Positions 46,562-55,328 of a stretch of 64,000 nt of DNA are shown piece by piece. The stretch's first letter is position 1; the number at the start of each line of letters is the position of its first letter. A program made the translations under genes and the position numbers. Source of the DNA: MFD00082-c5 sp963697995 (GTDB lineage: Bacteria; Chlamydiota; Chlamydiia; Chlamydiales; JAJFMB01). The DNA is taken from assembly GCA_963697995.1 (NCBI GenBank), contig OY969110.1, positions 62,001-126,000 on the forward strand, read 5' to 3'. The notes below the pieces were generated by a model. The model worked only from the letters and a program-made list of their open reading frames with translations. It was not told the origin of the DNA and did not search any database.

Positions 46562-47672
46562 AAATGCCTTCTAGCAAAACCTCTTCTCGCCTTGCAAAGC
46601 AAAATCTGATCGAGGACAAAATTTCAGGGGTCTTACCAAAATCTTTTCCCGGAACAAGAGCAACTTTTACTTTCTCTAAAATATCCATAACAAGCTTTTC
46701 ACTATCCCTCTCTTGAGTCTTGATAAAGAAAAAAATCCCCGCCTGAGGCTTAATCAATGAAAAAATACCCCTTTCGATCAAAGGGGAAAGATGGAGAAAA
46801 GCCAAATCCCTATTTCGTCTTACCACTTGAGTCTGCTCTTCGATCAAATAGTGATTCTCCAAGGCAAAAAGAGCTGCTTGTTGACCGATAACACTGGGAC
46901 AACAAAGGGTGCCATCCTGTATGGCTATCACGTTTGAAATAAGAGCTGCTTGAGCCACGACGTAACCGACCCTCCATCCACTCATCGCAAAATCTTTAGA
47001 AAACGAACCCACTCTTATCACAAATTGAGATTCATTGACATAAGGGGTAAATGAGGTAAAACACCCCTCATAAATATAATTGTCGTAAACCTCATCCGAT
47101 ATAAGATAGATCCCAAATCTTACGCACCACTCTTTTAGAGCTAAAACCTCCGCTTGACTTAAACAGACCCCTGTAGGATTTGAAGGGTTCGACAAAATAA
47201 GCATCTTCGTTTTCTCCCCTCTTGCCGCCATAATTTTCTCAAGGAATACTTCTCTTGCGTGGCTATACCCCTCCACAAAAACAGGGGTAGCTTCTGAAAA
47301 AAGGACGATATTGCGGTAGCTTGGATAAAAGGGCGTTGGAATAATCACCTCATCGCCTGCCTTTAAAAGGGTCAAACAAAGCGCAGTTATTCCTCCAATA
47401 GAGCCGTGAGAGATCATCACCTGCTCAGGTTTTATGAAACTATTGTGGGTGTGAGACAACTTTTCAGCAATTTTTGTCCGGAGCGGATAAATACCACCCA
47501 CATACTGGTAATAGTCTAAACTATCCCCCTCTAACTTTTTCTGAATATGCTCCTTAATTAAAGGAGGGGTTCCGGAAATTTTAACAGTCCCTTGAGAGAA
47601 GGAAATATAATCGGGACTACTGCTCGAAATCGATTCAATCGTTTTGTACTTGGGTAAATCAAGTTTTAACAT
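46530..47672 (-). CDS. Class I/II PLP-dependent aminotransferase
   Basis: A 380-residue fold-type I aminotransferase of the aspartate aminotransferase-like group. Motifs: SHGSIGGITALC, ILSNPSNPTGV, LISDEVYDNYIY and the PLP lysine in VGSFSKDFAMSGWRVGYV. The start has GAGG about 8 bases upstream. The C-terminal residues SSTVEQKFLA come from the palindromic element that overlaps the 3' end, so the native C-terminus was replaced. The specific amino acid substrate is unknown. Confidence 0.88.
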   Translation of the reverse strand: MLKLDLPKYKTIESISSSSPDYISFSQGTVKISGTPPLIKEHIQKKLEGDSLDYYQYVGGIYPLRTKIAEKLSHTHNSFIKPEQVMISHGSIGGITALCLTLLKAGDEVIIPTPFYPSYRNIVLFSEATPVFVEGYSHAREVFLEKIMAARGEKTKMLILSNPSNPTGVCLSQAEVLALKEWCVRFGIYLISDEVYDNYIYEGCFTSFTPYVNESQFVIRVGSFSKDFAMSGWRVGYVVAQAALISNVIAIQDGTLCCPSVIGQQAALFALENHYLIEEQTQVVRRNRDLAFLHLSPLIERGIFSLIKPQAGIFFFIKTQERDSEKLVMDILEKVKVALVPGKDFGKTPEILSSIRFCFARREEVLLEGISSTVEQKFLA

Positions 47673-47862
47673 GAGGGCACCTCTATTTTTTTTAATTTTT
47701 TAAATGGAAAATCGAAAATGGAAAAAAATTATAGAGTAGCCCCAAGGGCTGCTGCGAATGAGAAAGAAACAAGCGTGTTTTTCTTGCTTAAATTGAAGTT
47801 TATAAGATTGTGCTTCATAAGCCCACTTTAACACATGTTGCTTTTTTAAACAACTGATGACT

Positions 47863-48837
47863 TTAAGAGAAACGCCCTTTTAATTCTTCTACAGTCTCTT
47901 TTAATGCTGTATAATGAGCGCAAAAGGTCCAAACATCTGGATCAACACTCCTTCTCATCGCTTGAGCCTCATTGGATTTACGCTGATCTAAAGGTATTTT
48001 CTGAAATTCTTGGTAGACAGCAAACTCTTGAGTTGGTGGTTTTAATAACTCAAGTTGCTGCTCCAATCTGACCACTTGAACTAAACTTAAACTCCCCTTT
48101 TTAGCAGCATCGTTATAGATTTCCATCATTTTACCCATGACCAACTTTGGGCTATCTTCAGAGGGGCGCGCGCCCCGATGACTTGCCGTCATAGAAACTT
48201 CTTCTTTATTAAGATTGTTATTAACTGAAGATAATTGACCCATAAAGTGTTTTTGATCGGCATCATCAAAATCAACTTTATTTATGTCCTCAATTTTTTG
48301 AATAAATACATTCACCCTTTTGAGTTCAATTGAGTCATGCTTTAATTTATCGACAAGTGACATCATATTAAGATAGAGACTTCGAGTTCCTTCGTTTGAC
48401 CCAATTTCAACATCTTTTATTTGCTGAATAACAAGGTCTAGTAACTCTATTTGAGTTGGATTCAACCGACTTCTATCTATCTCCAACAGTTCCTTCAAAG
48501 CAGCTGTTGGAATAAAAACAGTACGCTCTAAATTTTGCCTCAAAACATCTGTGGAGTTCGCTATCTGTTGCAAACGTTGACTATTTACGCTTCCAACTGA
48601 AACCAGTGCATGATTCTCTAAAATATTTCTTCTTATATCTTTAAGTTCATTCAACTGCTCTCCCATTTTTTGCAAATAGAGATCTCGATTAGGAGACGCA
48701 TCAATTTTTGTCGCAACAAAAGTTTTAAAATCATTAGTCCACCCGGTTACAGCCTCCTTAGCACTAGTCACTAATTTTTCGTCTCTTGAAGTAATCACTT
48801 GATCTTCCTTATTACCAGAAACTCCCCCAGCATCCAT
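47863..48837 (-). CDS. Hypothetical coiled-coil-like protein
   Basis: A 324-residue protein of unknown family. It has AAGGGGG just before the ATG. It is hydrophilic and largely helical, with heptad-like stretches (about 55-200) and no signal peptide or membrane segment. The N-terminus MDAGGVSGNKEDQV is polar, which is compatible with type III secretion, but this is only inference. It is divergent from a 70-aa gene 120 bp away. Confidence 0.65.
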   Translation of the reverse strand: MDAGGVSGNKEDQVITSRDEKLVTSAKEAVTGWTNDFKTFVATKIDASPNRDLYLQKMGEQLNELKDIRRNILENHALVSVGSVNSQRLQQIANSTDVLRQNLERTVFIPTAALKELLEIDRSRLNPTQIELLDLVIQQIKDVEIGSNEGTRSLYLNMMSLVDKLKHDSIELKRVNVFIQKIEDINKVDFDDADQKHFMGQLSSVNNNLNKEEVSMTASHRGARPSEDSPKLVMGKMMEIYNDAAKKGSLSLVQVVRLEQQLELLKPPTQEFAVYQEFQKIPLDQRKSNEAQAMRRSVDPDVWTFCAHYTALKETVEELKGRFS

Positions 48838-48956
48838 CCTTTCCCCCTTAAAGATTTCTCTTAAACTAACTCCTATTATAATTTATTTTTTAAATATTGT
48901 AAAATAATCAGTTTTTTGCTAAAATTAATTAAAACTAAACAAATGGAGAGTTTATC

Positions 48957-49169
48957 ATGGATTGTTCCGCCACTAAACGCACAGCTTCCCCAGCAGAAAC
49001 TTGGAATCAAAATAGCTCTCCAGCTAAGCACCATTCAACCGATTTGTGTCAAAAAGCATGGAAAAGAACAAAACAAGAGCCTCAAGAAGAGTTCCATGTA
49101 CCGATTGAAATTCAACAAAGAACGTTTAAATTGCTCGATGCGTTCCAAAAAGATATAAACTCTATTTAG
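48957..49169 (+). CDS. Small hypothetical protein (70 aa)
   Basis: A 70-residue ORF from ATG 48957, with GGAGAG 8 bases upstream. It is basic and polar (MDCSATKRTASPAE... HVPIEIQQRTFKLLDAFQKD) without known domain. I prefer it over the overlapping 80-codon frame at 48916 because of the ribosome site. The N-terminal MDCS... resembles the start of the 681-aa protein at 16641 (MDCSVNGS), which may be chance. Confidence 0.5.
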   Translation: MDCSATKRTASPAETWNQNSSPAKHHSTDLCQKAWKRTKQEPQEEFHVPIEIQQRTFKLLDAFQKDINSI

Positions 49170-49182
49170 CCATCTCTTCGAA

Positions 49183-49351
49183 CTAGTACAGTTGAACAAA
49201 AGTTTTTAGCTTAAATTTCGATTTCAAAGCCCCGGGGTTCGCGGATCGAAAATGGGGTTGTATTAACTCCATACTAGCCCCATTTTCGATACACGAACCC
49301 GAAGCTTTCAAATTAAAATTTTCAGTAAAAACATTTTTTCAACTGTACTAG
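49183..49351. mobile_element. ~170-bp palindromic element, copy B
   Basis: Same element as copies A and C, in opposite orientation to A. The right end carries a small change (ACATTTTTTCAACTGTACTAG). Adjoining it (49348-49390) is half of a smaller palindrome (TAGTACCCCAGCTTAAAA) whose complete form lies at 53830-53880. It does not enter a coding region. Confidence 0.88.
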
Positions 49352-49395
49352 TACCCCAGCTTAAAACTTTTGAGCGTAAATTTTAATTCTGGCAA

Positions 49396-50271
49396 CTATT
49401 TCTTAGTCGTTTTTGTGTAAAAAATGACTCGGGCCACTTCATCGAGAATAATCGCCATCCTTTCCTGACTTGAAACCTCCACACCAATAGTATCGTATTG
49501 CCGTGTAGGATCCATTCCTTGCATAAGAAGTCCTTGCCTGACAATATAAGGAGCGTTTGATACGGCAAGATAGCGACTACCCTTAGGGGAAGTTTCTAAC
49601 CAACTTCTTATCGTATCCTCAGTACTTGGACGAACACTTTTTCCCCCTTCCTGCTTCATAGCAGCACTCACAAAAACGACATTCAGTTTTCGCATCTCCT
49701 CTGGAAGGTCAGCCTGTTCAAACACAAACCTAATCATTTCAGCTTCTGTTTTTGGGAGCGTTTCAGGACGCATCCACCCTTCACGAATTTTTAAGGGGGA
49801 GTTTTTATCCGAAGTCAGGTTCTCCTCACTTTCAAGATGGGGATCCAAAGCTCTCTCCCCACCAAAAAAAATCAGATCTTGAAAACGAACCCCTTTGTTC
49901 CACTCACTCACTAAATCAAAGAGTCGAAGACGCACGCGCCCAAGAGTTGCACCGTGGATAATAGCTCCTTCATACGTGCCAAAATGGGGACGAACACCAT
50001 TAATAAACCCCATATTTGTCAAAAGTGGGAGGATACGCTCTTTTAATCCTTCAAACTTCGCTGTTTGCTCTTCCCACCGCTCCCCTTTCCTCAATAAGTT
50101 TTTTTGAGCCCACTCATTGATTTTGTCGATACTTTTTGACTCTGATCCCTCATACCCTACGATCTCTAAAAGATCTACAAGGTTTTTAGTTAGTTCAAAA
50201 TGGTCATCAAAACAAGGATTTTGGATCATCCATTCGATCACTTGTGGCGCATGTAGGGGAACTTGACTCAT
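49396..50271 (-). CDS. Hypothetical protein, weak DUF218/ElyC-like pattern
   Basis: A 291-residue protein with no membrane helix. The mid and C-terminal parts (LIFFGGERALDPHLE, PKTEAEMIRFVFEQ, NVVFVSAAMKQEGG, RPSTEDTIRSWLE, YLAVSNAPYIVRQG) are arranged like a DUF218/SanA-type Rossmann fold, but this is a weak match. It starts 20 bp after the flavoprotein stop, on the same strand, so it may be the fourth gene of the polyketide operon. Function unknown. Confidence 0.55.
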   Translation of the reverse strand: MSQVPLHAPQVIEWMIQNPCFDDHFELTKNLVDLLEIVGYEGSESKSIDKINEWAQKNLLRKGERWEEQTAKFEGLKERILPLLTNMGFINGVRPHFGTYEGAIIHGATLGRVRLRLFDLVSEWNKGVRFQDLIFFGGERALDPHLESEENLTSDKNSPLKIREGWMRPETLPKTEAEMIRFVFEQADLPEEMRKLNVVFVSAAMKQEGGKSVRPSTEDTIRSWLETSPKGSRYLAVSNAPYIVRQGLLMQGMDPTRQYDTIGVEVSSQERMAIILDEVARVIFYTKTTKK

Positions 50272-50290
50272 GAAAGGGACTTCTTTTTTT

Positions 50291-51346
50291 CTAGTCCATT
50301 TTCACAAAAGAGTCATATCTCGTCAATTCAAACATTTTTTTCCCGAGATAGGGAAACTTTTGAATAAGGGGAAAAGCACGAGATGAAAGATCGGGTTTTA
50401 AAAGCAATCGGTGCAAAAGTTTTGCCCAAAACAGTTGCCGAGAACATTTTTTTGCCCAGATTTTCTTAAAACCAACTGAGTCTCCTTTCACTGCGAAATG
50501 CCCCGCAAGGCACCCTCCAAAAAGGGCAAGCGACAAACCCTCTCCGGAAGCCGGAGGAATTGTGAATGCCGCGTCCCCAATAAAGTAGACTCTTTTCCAA
50601 TCAGGGGTCTTTTTTATGCCAAACTCAGGGATTGGACCCTTCATCCAATCCTCAAAAAGTGGAGTTCCTTGTGAAAGAAGCTCTTGAAGAGAAGGTGTTT
50701 CCCTAATAATCGCCTCTATTGATTGCCCCTCTTTTCCTTCTGCAAGGCACGCCACATTAAACTTTCCCTCCTCAATCGGTGAAATCCCTAAATAGGCACC
50801 CGGAAGAGAAAACATCTGCATCTCTCCCTCTTTTAAGGGAAGAGACTTAAAGTGTGCTTTAAACCCGATATAGGGAAATTTAGGTTTAACGCTTCCAGGA
50901 TAGCGCCCTGTTGCAATGATCACGTTAAGGGCTTCAACGTTCACTCCATTAGAGAGTTGAAGAAGGTGAGGCCCCTTCTCACTTGGCTGAAAATTAAGAA
51001 CTTGAGTTTCGGTCAAAATGTTCAATTTTAGGTCTTTTGCAAACTTTAAAAGAGCTGGATCTAATCTGATATGAGACAAGCTTCCCCCGCTTTTTTGAAA
51101 GGGGTAGATCAGTTGATTTGTTTGAGCCCTCAACTTAAGCTCAAAAATTGGGACCGGTGAAACACCCCATCTCTTTAACAGATCTAAAGATTCAGGAGAG
51201 AGAAACTCTCCACAAATTTTGTGTTGAGGATAGGAGCCAGCTTCAATCAGTAAAGGTTTTTTTCCAAGCTCTAACAGGCGAATTGCTGCGGCAAGTCCTG
51301 CGACACCCCCTCCCACAATTGCAAATTCTGTTTTCAAGAGGAGCAC
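50291..51346 (-). CDS. FAD-dependent oxidoreductase (hydroxylase/reductase-like)
   Basis: A 351-residue flavoprotein: dinucleotide fold VGGGVAGLAAAIRLLE at the N-terminus, HKICGEFLSPESLDLL after it, and the GDAAFTIPPASGEGLSLAL FAD-binding motif. It resembles the geranylgeranyl-reductase/phenol-hydroxylase group. It overlaps the methyltransferase gene by 13 bases. In Streptomyces the srsC flavoprotein of the phenolic-lipid operon occupies this role; function here is inferred by analogy. Confidence 0.85.
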   Translation of the reverse strand: MLLLKTEFAIVGGGVAGLAAAIRLLELGKKPLLIEAGSYPQHKICGEFLSPESLDLLKRWGVSPVPIFELKLRAQTNQLIYPFQKSGGSLSHIRLDPALLKFAKDLKLNILTETQVLNFQPSEKGPHLLQLSNGVNVEALNVIIATGRYPGSVKPKFPYIGFKAHFKSLPLKEGEMQMFSLPGAYLGISPIEEGKFNVACLAEGKEGQSIEAIIRETPSLQELLSQGTPLFEDWMKGPIPEFGIKKTPDWKRVYFIGDAAFTIPPASGEGLSLALFGGCLAGHFAVKGDSVGFKKIWAKKCSRQLFWAKLLHRLLLKPDLSSRAFPLIQKFPYLGKKMFELTRYDSFVKMD

Positions 51347-52017
51347 CTCTTATCTATTGAGATGACCCACCTAAAAGGAAAGTGCCATTTTATAGAGCAA
51401 CGCTCTAAAGGGATCCCAGCAGCCTTTAGGTATTGGAACAACTCTTCCTTTTTAAAGCTTCTCTTAATCGACAAAAGACCGTCGTGAAAAATCAAGCGAT
51501 TCTGAAAAAGAGGGTAAGCTATGAGGCCAAAAGCCATGTAAGCTAAAGGATGGCGGTGCAAATCGTTGATGATGACCCCTTTTTTAGCGGTTTGGTAGGC
51601 TGTTTTAATAAACTCAACCATCTCCTCGTCGTTTAAATGGTGACAAACAAGAGTCGCTGTCACGACATCGAACGGCTCCTTTAAAAAAGAGCCCTCTTTA
51701 AAGGAAATGTTTTTGAGTACAAACGACTGCTTCTCAAGCCTCTTTTGAGCGTGAGTTATCGCATTTGCTGAAATATCTACCCCTACCACTTTCGCTTGCG
51801 GGAATTTTTTTGCAAGCTCAAAAGCAAAATACCCCCCACCGCAACCGACATCTAAAATTGTTTGGGGTTTAAAAGGGTGAAATGCCTTAAAAGTCGCTTC
51901 TTGAGCGCCCAAAAAGGTTCCCACTCGACCCAATTGATCAAGACACGCTTCATACTCCTTATCTGTATAGTGAGGAGGGCCTAAATCGAGTAGCTCTTTT
52001 TCAAAGGAACGCTTCAC
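51334..52017 (-). CDS. SAM-dependent methyltransferase
   Basis: Class I methyltransferase of about 227 aa. The SAM motif is ILDVGCGGGYFAFELA, followed by VVGVDISANAI. The open frame begins at 52083, but the better start is GTG 52017: it overlaps the polyketide synthase stop as GTGA, and GAGAGG lies just upstream. It is translationally coupled to both neighbours. The likely job is O- or C-methylation of the polyketide product, by analogy with srsB. Confidence 0.85.
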   Translation of the reverse strand: MKRSFEKELLDLGPPHYTDKEYEACLDQLGRVGTFLGAQEATFKAFHPFKPQTILDVGCGGGYFAFELAKKFPQAKVVGVDISANAITHAQKRLEKQSFVLKNISFKEGSFLKEPFDVVTATLVCHHLNDEEMVEFIKTAYQTAKKGVIINDLHRHPLAYMAFGLIAYPLFQNRLIFHDGLLSIKRSFKKEELFQYLKAAGIPLERCSIKWHFPFRWVISIDKRCSS

Positions 52018-53129
52018 GAACACCTCTCTAGTAAGAGCCCTTCGATAGAGAGTCCTGGGCCAAATCCTAAGCCCAAAGTCCATCTCTTTTTATTCTCCTC
52101 TTCCAAAAGCTCCTTTAAAACAAATAAAAAAGTTGCAGAAGACATATTGCCAAACTTTGCAAGGGTATTCCAGGAAGCCTTCATCGTCTTCTCCTTGAGT
52201 TTTAAAGCCTTTTCGGTGGCTTGTAGAATCGATTTTCCTCCGGGATGAACGGCAAATTCACACTCCTCTATTGAGTGAGACTCCATTAGTTGCGAGGTAA
52301 CAAACGGCTCTATTTGCCTTGCAAGAAGAACTGGAACTGTGTGGGAGAGCTGCATCACAAACCCCTCATCTGTTGCCTCCCAGCTCATTTTGTCTTCAGT
52401 ACCCTCTAACCCAAACGATCCTTTTTTACAAATCCTCCAAAGGGGTTTCTTAGAATCTCTGACATCTGCCCCAACAACCACCGCTGCCGCACCATCTGAA
52501 AAAAGGGAGTTAGCTAACATATTATCTAGTGTTTGATCTGCCTGAATATGAAGAGAGCAAAGCTCAGTACAAACCACTAAAACTCTGTGATGGGGATTCT
52601 CTTTGACAAACGAATCAGCAAGAGAGAGCCCTTTAAAAGCCCCAAAGCACCCCATAAAATTAATTCCAAAACGGTTAACCGTCGGATTTAACTGCAACCT
52701 TTTCATTAAGTCAAATTCAATCCCGGGAGCCACCATCCCAGTACAAGAGACAAAAACCACGTGAGTGATCCTTTTTGGGTCCTCTCCCCACGACTCTAAA
52801 GCCTTTAAAGCTGCCTCATACGCAAGCTTTGGCGCTTCCCTTTTATAGATCTGGTTTCTTAAATTGGTTCCAGGCCTTTTCTTTGGATAATCGCTACTCA
52901 AAAAATTAAAAGAGGAGCGCTCTTTTGTAAAATCTGGAACCACCGAAAACCTGGTCTCAATGTTTGAATTTTCGTAGAGTTTTTTTAAAGAAGCGGCTTT
53001 GTCTCCCTCTAAAGAGAACATTTGGATAAACAGGTCAGCCACTTCCCGCTGGAAAAAACGGTAAGGGGGTAGAGCTGTTGATAGAGCTAAAATTGATGAC
53101 AAAAGGGCCTCCCATTTGAAAAATCTCAC
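52014..53129 (-). CDS. Type III polyketide synthase (chalcone/alkylresorcinol synthase-like)
   Basis: A 371-residue type III PKS, which condenses malonyl-CoA onto an acyl-CoA starter. The catalytic triad can be placed: C161 in FMGCFGAFKGL, H295 in FAVHPGGKSILQ and N328 in FGNMSSATF. The characteristic GDGAAA region appears as LFSDGAAAVVVGAD. Bacterial homologues make alkylresorcinols, alkylpyrones or naphthols; product class is not determined here. It is the first gene of the PKS-methyltransferase-flavoprotein operon, which may include the 49396 gene. It has no close equivalent in Chlamydia trachomatis that I know of. Confidence 0.9.
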   Translation of the reverse strand: MRFFKWEALLSSILALSTALPPYRFFQREVADLFIQMFSLEGDKAASLKKLYENSNIETRFSVVPDFTKERSSFNFLSSDYPKKRPGTNLRNQIYKREAPKLAYEAALKALESWGEDPKRITHVVFVSCTGMVAPGIEFDLMKRLQLNPTVNRFGINFMGCFGAFKGLSLADSFVKENPHHRVLVVCTELCSLHIQADQTLDNMLANSLFSDGAAAVVVGADVRDSKKPLWRICKKGSFGLEGTEDKMSWEATDEGFVMQLSHTVPVLLARQIEPFVTSQLMESHSIEECEFAVHPGGKSILQATEKALKLKEKTMKASWNTLAKFGNMSSATFLFVLKELLEEENKKRWTLGLGFGPGLSIEGLLLERCS

Positions 53130-53355
53130 CCTATCAAAAAAAAGATTTAGTAGGTATATTTAACTACAAATTCTTGAACTTGCAAACGCCAAGCCATTAT
53201 TTTAATATTGCTTATTTATTTCTCTTTTCAGAAACTCAACACTTTTAAACTCTCTACCGGATGAATTATTAATAAATATTTTTATTAGAAATACGACTCG
53301 GATAAATATAAAACCACAATTTTAATCACTTAAAAACACCCTTAAGGAGGATAAC

Positions 53356-53820
53356 GTGTTACCCATTATCAACGGATTATTAAACTTAAAAGATTGTTTA
53401 TCATCTTCCCATCTTTATACACAAAGTCAATCGAAAAAGCATCTCCAGGGGTGGAAAGTGCTCTGTTTGCAAGCACGAGTAGGAGTTGTCGCTTTAGATG
53501 CAATAAGTCTTTTAGCTCATCTATCGGGAAACGATACTATTTACTACACGGCAAGAGCCGGGCAAGTCGTCTTTGCCGCAATCGCAATAGGCCCAGAATA
53601 TATCCTGCGAACTGATAAGGAACAAATCACTCATGCAGACCTCATGAAAAGCTTCCCAATCCCAATCAGCATGATTTTAGCTCATATTGGAGAAGCGGTT
53701 GGCGAGACTTCGGGACTAACCCTCAATAGCACTCGTGCAAGAGTTGTGGCAGAAGTCATAACACTTTCCTTGTCCCATCCTAATCGTATTTCTTTGCTTG
53801 AGAATGCGCGATTACACTAG
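53356..53820 (+). CDS. Small hypothetical membrane-associated protein
   Basis: A 154-residue protein with a GTG start and AAGGAGG 5 bases upstream, which makes it likely to be translated. Two hydrophobic stretches (about 46-62 and 79-95) could be membrane helices, and a third weaker one lies near 104-114. No known family. It is followed within 10 bp by a small palindrome and then copy C of the ~170-bp element. Confidence 0.65.
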   Translation: MLPIINGLLNLKDCLSSSHLYTQSQSKKHLQGWKVLCLQARVGVVALDAISLLAHLSGNDTIYYTARAGQVVFAAIAIGPEYILRTDKEQITHADLMKSFPIPISMILAHIGEAVGETSGLTLNSTRARVVAEVITLSLSHPNRISLLENARLH

Positions 53821-53829
53821 AGACAGGCC

Positions 53830-53880
53830 CTAGTACCCCAACTTAAAAGTTTTGACGGAAAATTTTAAGTTGGGGTACTA
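53830..53880. repeat. Small palindrome, TAGTACCCC type
   Basis: Near-perfect 51-bp inverted repeat TAGTACCCCAACTTAAAA / TTTTAAGTTGGGGTACTA around GTTTTGACGGAAAA. A half copy adjoins element copy B at 49348-49390. It abuts copy C directly and may act as terminator for the preceding gene. Confidence 0.8.
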
Positions 53881-54048
53881 ATACAGTTGAACAAAAGTTT
53901 TTAGCTTAAATTTCGATTTCAAAGCCCCGGGGGTCGCGGATCGAAAATGGGGTTGTATTAACTCCGTACTAGCCCCATTTTCGATACACGAACCGCGGGA
54001 GCTTTCAAATTAAAATTTTCAGTAAAAACTTTTGTTCAACTGTACTAG
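53878..54048. mobile_element. ~170-bp palindromic element, copy C
   Basis: 171-bp copy of the CTAGTACAGTTGAACAAAAG element (left end CTAATACAG). It overlaps the 3' end of the amidotransferase-like gene and supplies its final 13 codons and stop. Orientation is as copy B. Confidence 0.88.
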
Positions 54049-54751
54049 GTCTATTTTTATTTGAATATAGCCAACGAATCCCATTGAGTATCATAAAAAC
54101 CTGGTCAGGATTGGCCTCTGGATGGGGACTAAACCCCATAACCCACCCTTTGCCATCTCTTCCGTAAAATATTGCAGGGCTTCCGCGCATTACACCAGGC
54201 ACGCCTCCTTTTGCGACAACTTCTCCCAAGTAGTGTGCCAAAGGGGTAAAATCAGCACCTGCAGTAACAGTGGAAGCATCGATTACAGGTCCGTTGTGGT
54301 AGAGAATGTTAAAGACTTTTTCTGTTGTGCCAAAAATCTCCTCTCCCTTTGGTGTTAAGCTTACAGGAAGCACAGCTTTTCCACGGGACCAATGTTTTTT
54401 GTCCTTTGTATTTAGAGGTAAAAGGCCGATATCGGTGGGCTTAGCTTCCGTCAAAAGATAGCAGCCGGCGCAAATACCAATATACAATCCCCCATTTTTT
54501 ACAAATTGACGCACCTCCTCGCGCCCCTTTTCGCTCATGGCAATCGACTCAACCTTTGCAGAGCCCCCAGGAACTAAAAGCAAATCAAACTCTTTTAGGG
54601 AGCCTTCTCGCAACTCTTCGGCAGTAAGAGTGGTCAAACTCATATCGGAAGTGTTTTCTAAAGCAGTTACTAACCCCGATCGAGGGTGAGCCCCCTTATC
54701 TAAAAATAGAGCCACCTTAATTTTATTTCCCTCAAGTGAGGACAAGATCAA
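54005..54751 (-). CDS. Class I glutamine-amidotransferase-like (BPL-N type) protein
   Basis: A 248-residue protein with a glutamine-amidotransferase-like fold, of the biotin-protein-ligase N-terminal (BPL_N) type. Key points: LLVPGGSAKVESIAMS, the nucleophile-elbow cysteine in YIGICAGCYLL, HNGPVID, and MGFSPHPEANPDQV (His-Pro-Glu). It lacks a BPL catalytic domain, so biotin ligation is not expected. The start is TTG 54751 and no clear ribosome site is seen; a hydrophobic leader (LFLILSS) just upstream is cut by a stop. The C-terminal STVEQKFLLKILI is supplied by the palindromic element. Confidence 0.72.
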   Translation of the reverse strand: MILSSLEGNKIKVALFLDKGAHPRSGLVTALENTSDMSLTTLTAEELREGSLKEFDLLLVPGGSAKVESIAMSEKGREEVRQFVKNGGLYIGICAGCYLLTEAKPTDIGLLPLNTKDKKHWSRGKAVLPVSLTPKGEEIFGTTEKVFNILYHNGPVIDASTVTAGADFTPLAHYLGEVVAKGGVPGVMRGSPAIFYGRDGKGWVMGFSPHPEANPDQVFMILNGIRWLYSNKNRPSTVEQKFLLKILI

Positions 54752-54905
54752 GAATAAAACAGAAACATCTTAAAAGAAAAAACATAACACACCTCAACCG
54801 TTTAATAACGACTTTTAAAAATTATGACAACAAAAGAGGAAAATACCCTACTAAAAAGTTTTGTGGCATTCCCAATTTTTGCAACTCTTGGTAAAATGTT
54901 AGGGT

Positions 54906-55328
54906 ATGTTTTCCCTATTTAAGCCCGATTTTGCTTCTTATCCTTCTATTCCCCTTGTGGCCTCTTACGTCGAAGGAGGGTTCCCCTCTCCAGCAGAAGA
55001 CTCGATCGAAAAAGAGCTCAACTTAAACGAGCTTTTGATTGAGCATCCAGCAGCCACTTTCTTTATTCGCGTCCAAGGGGACTCGATGCAAGAAGCCAAG
55101 ATCGATTCAGGAGACATTTTAATCGTTGACCGATCGACTCCTCCAAGTTCTGGAAGGATTGTGGTAGCTGTGCTCAACGGGGAGTTTACCGTAAAACGGC
55201 TCCTTGTGAAAGAGGGGCGTATTTTTCTAAAAGCTGAAAATTCTAAGTTTCCCTTAATTGCAATCAACGAGGAAACCGATTTCCGAATTTGGGGAGTGGT
55301 GACGTACATCATCCACAAGGCCAAGTAG
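54906..55328 (+). CDS. umuD: UmuD-type translesion repair peptidase
   Basis: Self-cleaving S24-family protein, partner of a Y-family polymerase. The product is 140 aa. The nucleophile is S60 in QGDSMQEAKI and the general base is K98 in FTVKRLL. The cleavage region is YVEGGFPSPAED (G24-G25, where E. coli UmuD has Cys-Gly). The stop overlaps the umuC start by one base (TAGTG). No LexA box is obvious upstream, so SOS control is uncertain. Confidence 0.92.
   Translation: MFSLFKPDFASYPSIPLVASYVEGGFPSPAEDSIEKELNLNELLIEHPAATFFIRVQGDSMQEAKIDSGDILIVDRSTPPSSGRIVVAVLNGEFTVKRLLVKEGRIFLKAENSKFPLIAINEETDFRIWGVVTYIIHKAK

Noticed and set aside
48916..49158. 80-codon ORF overlapping the 70-aa gene
   Set aside because: It lacks a ribosome site, while the frame from 48957 has GGAGAG.
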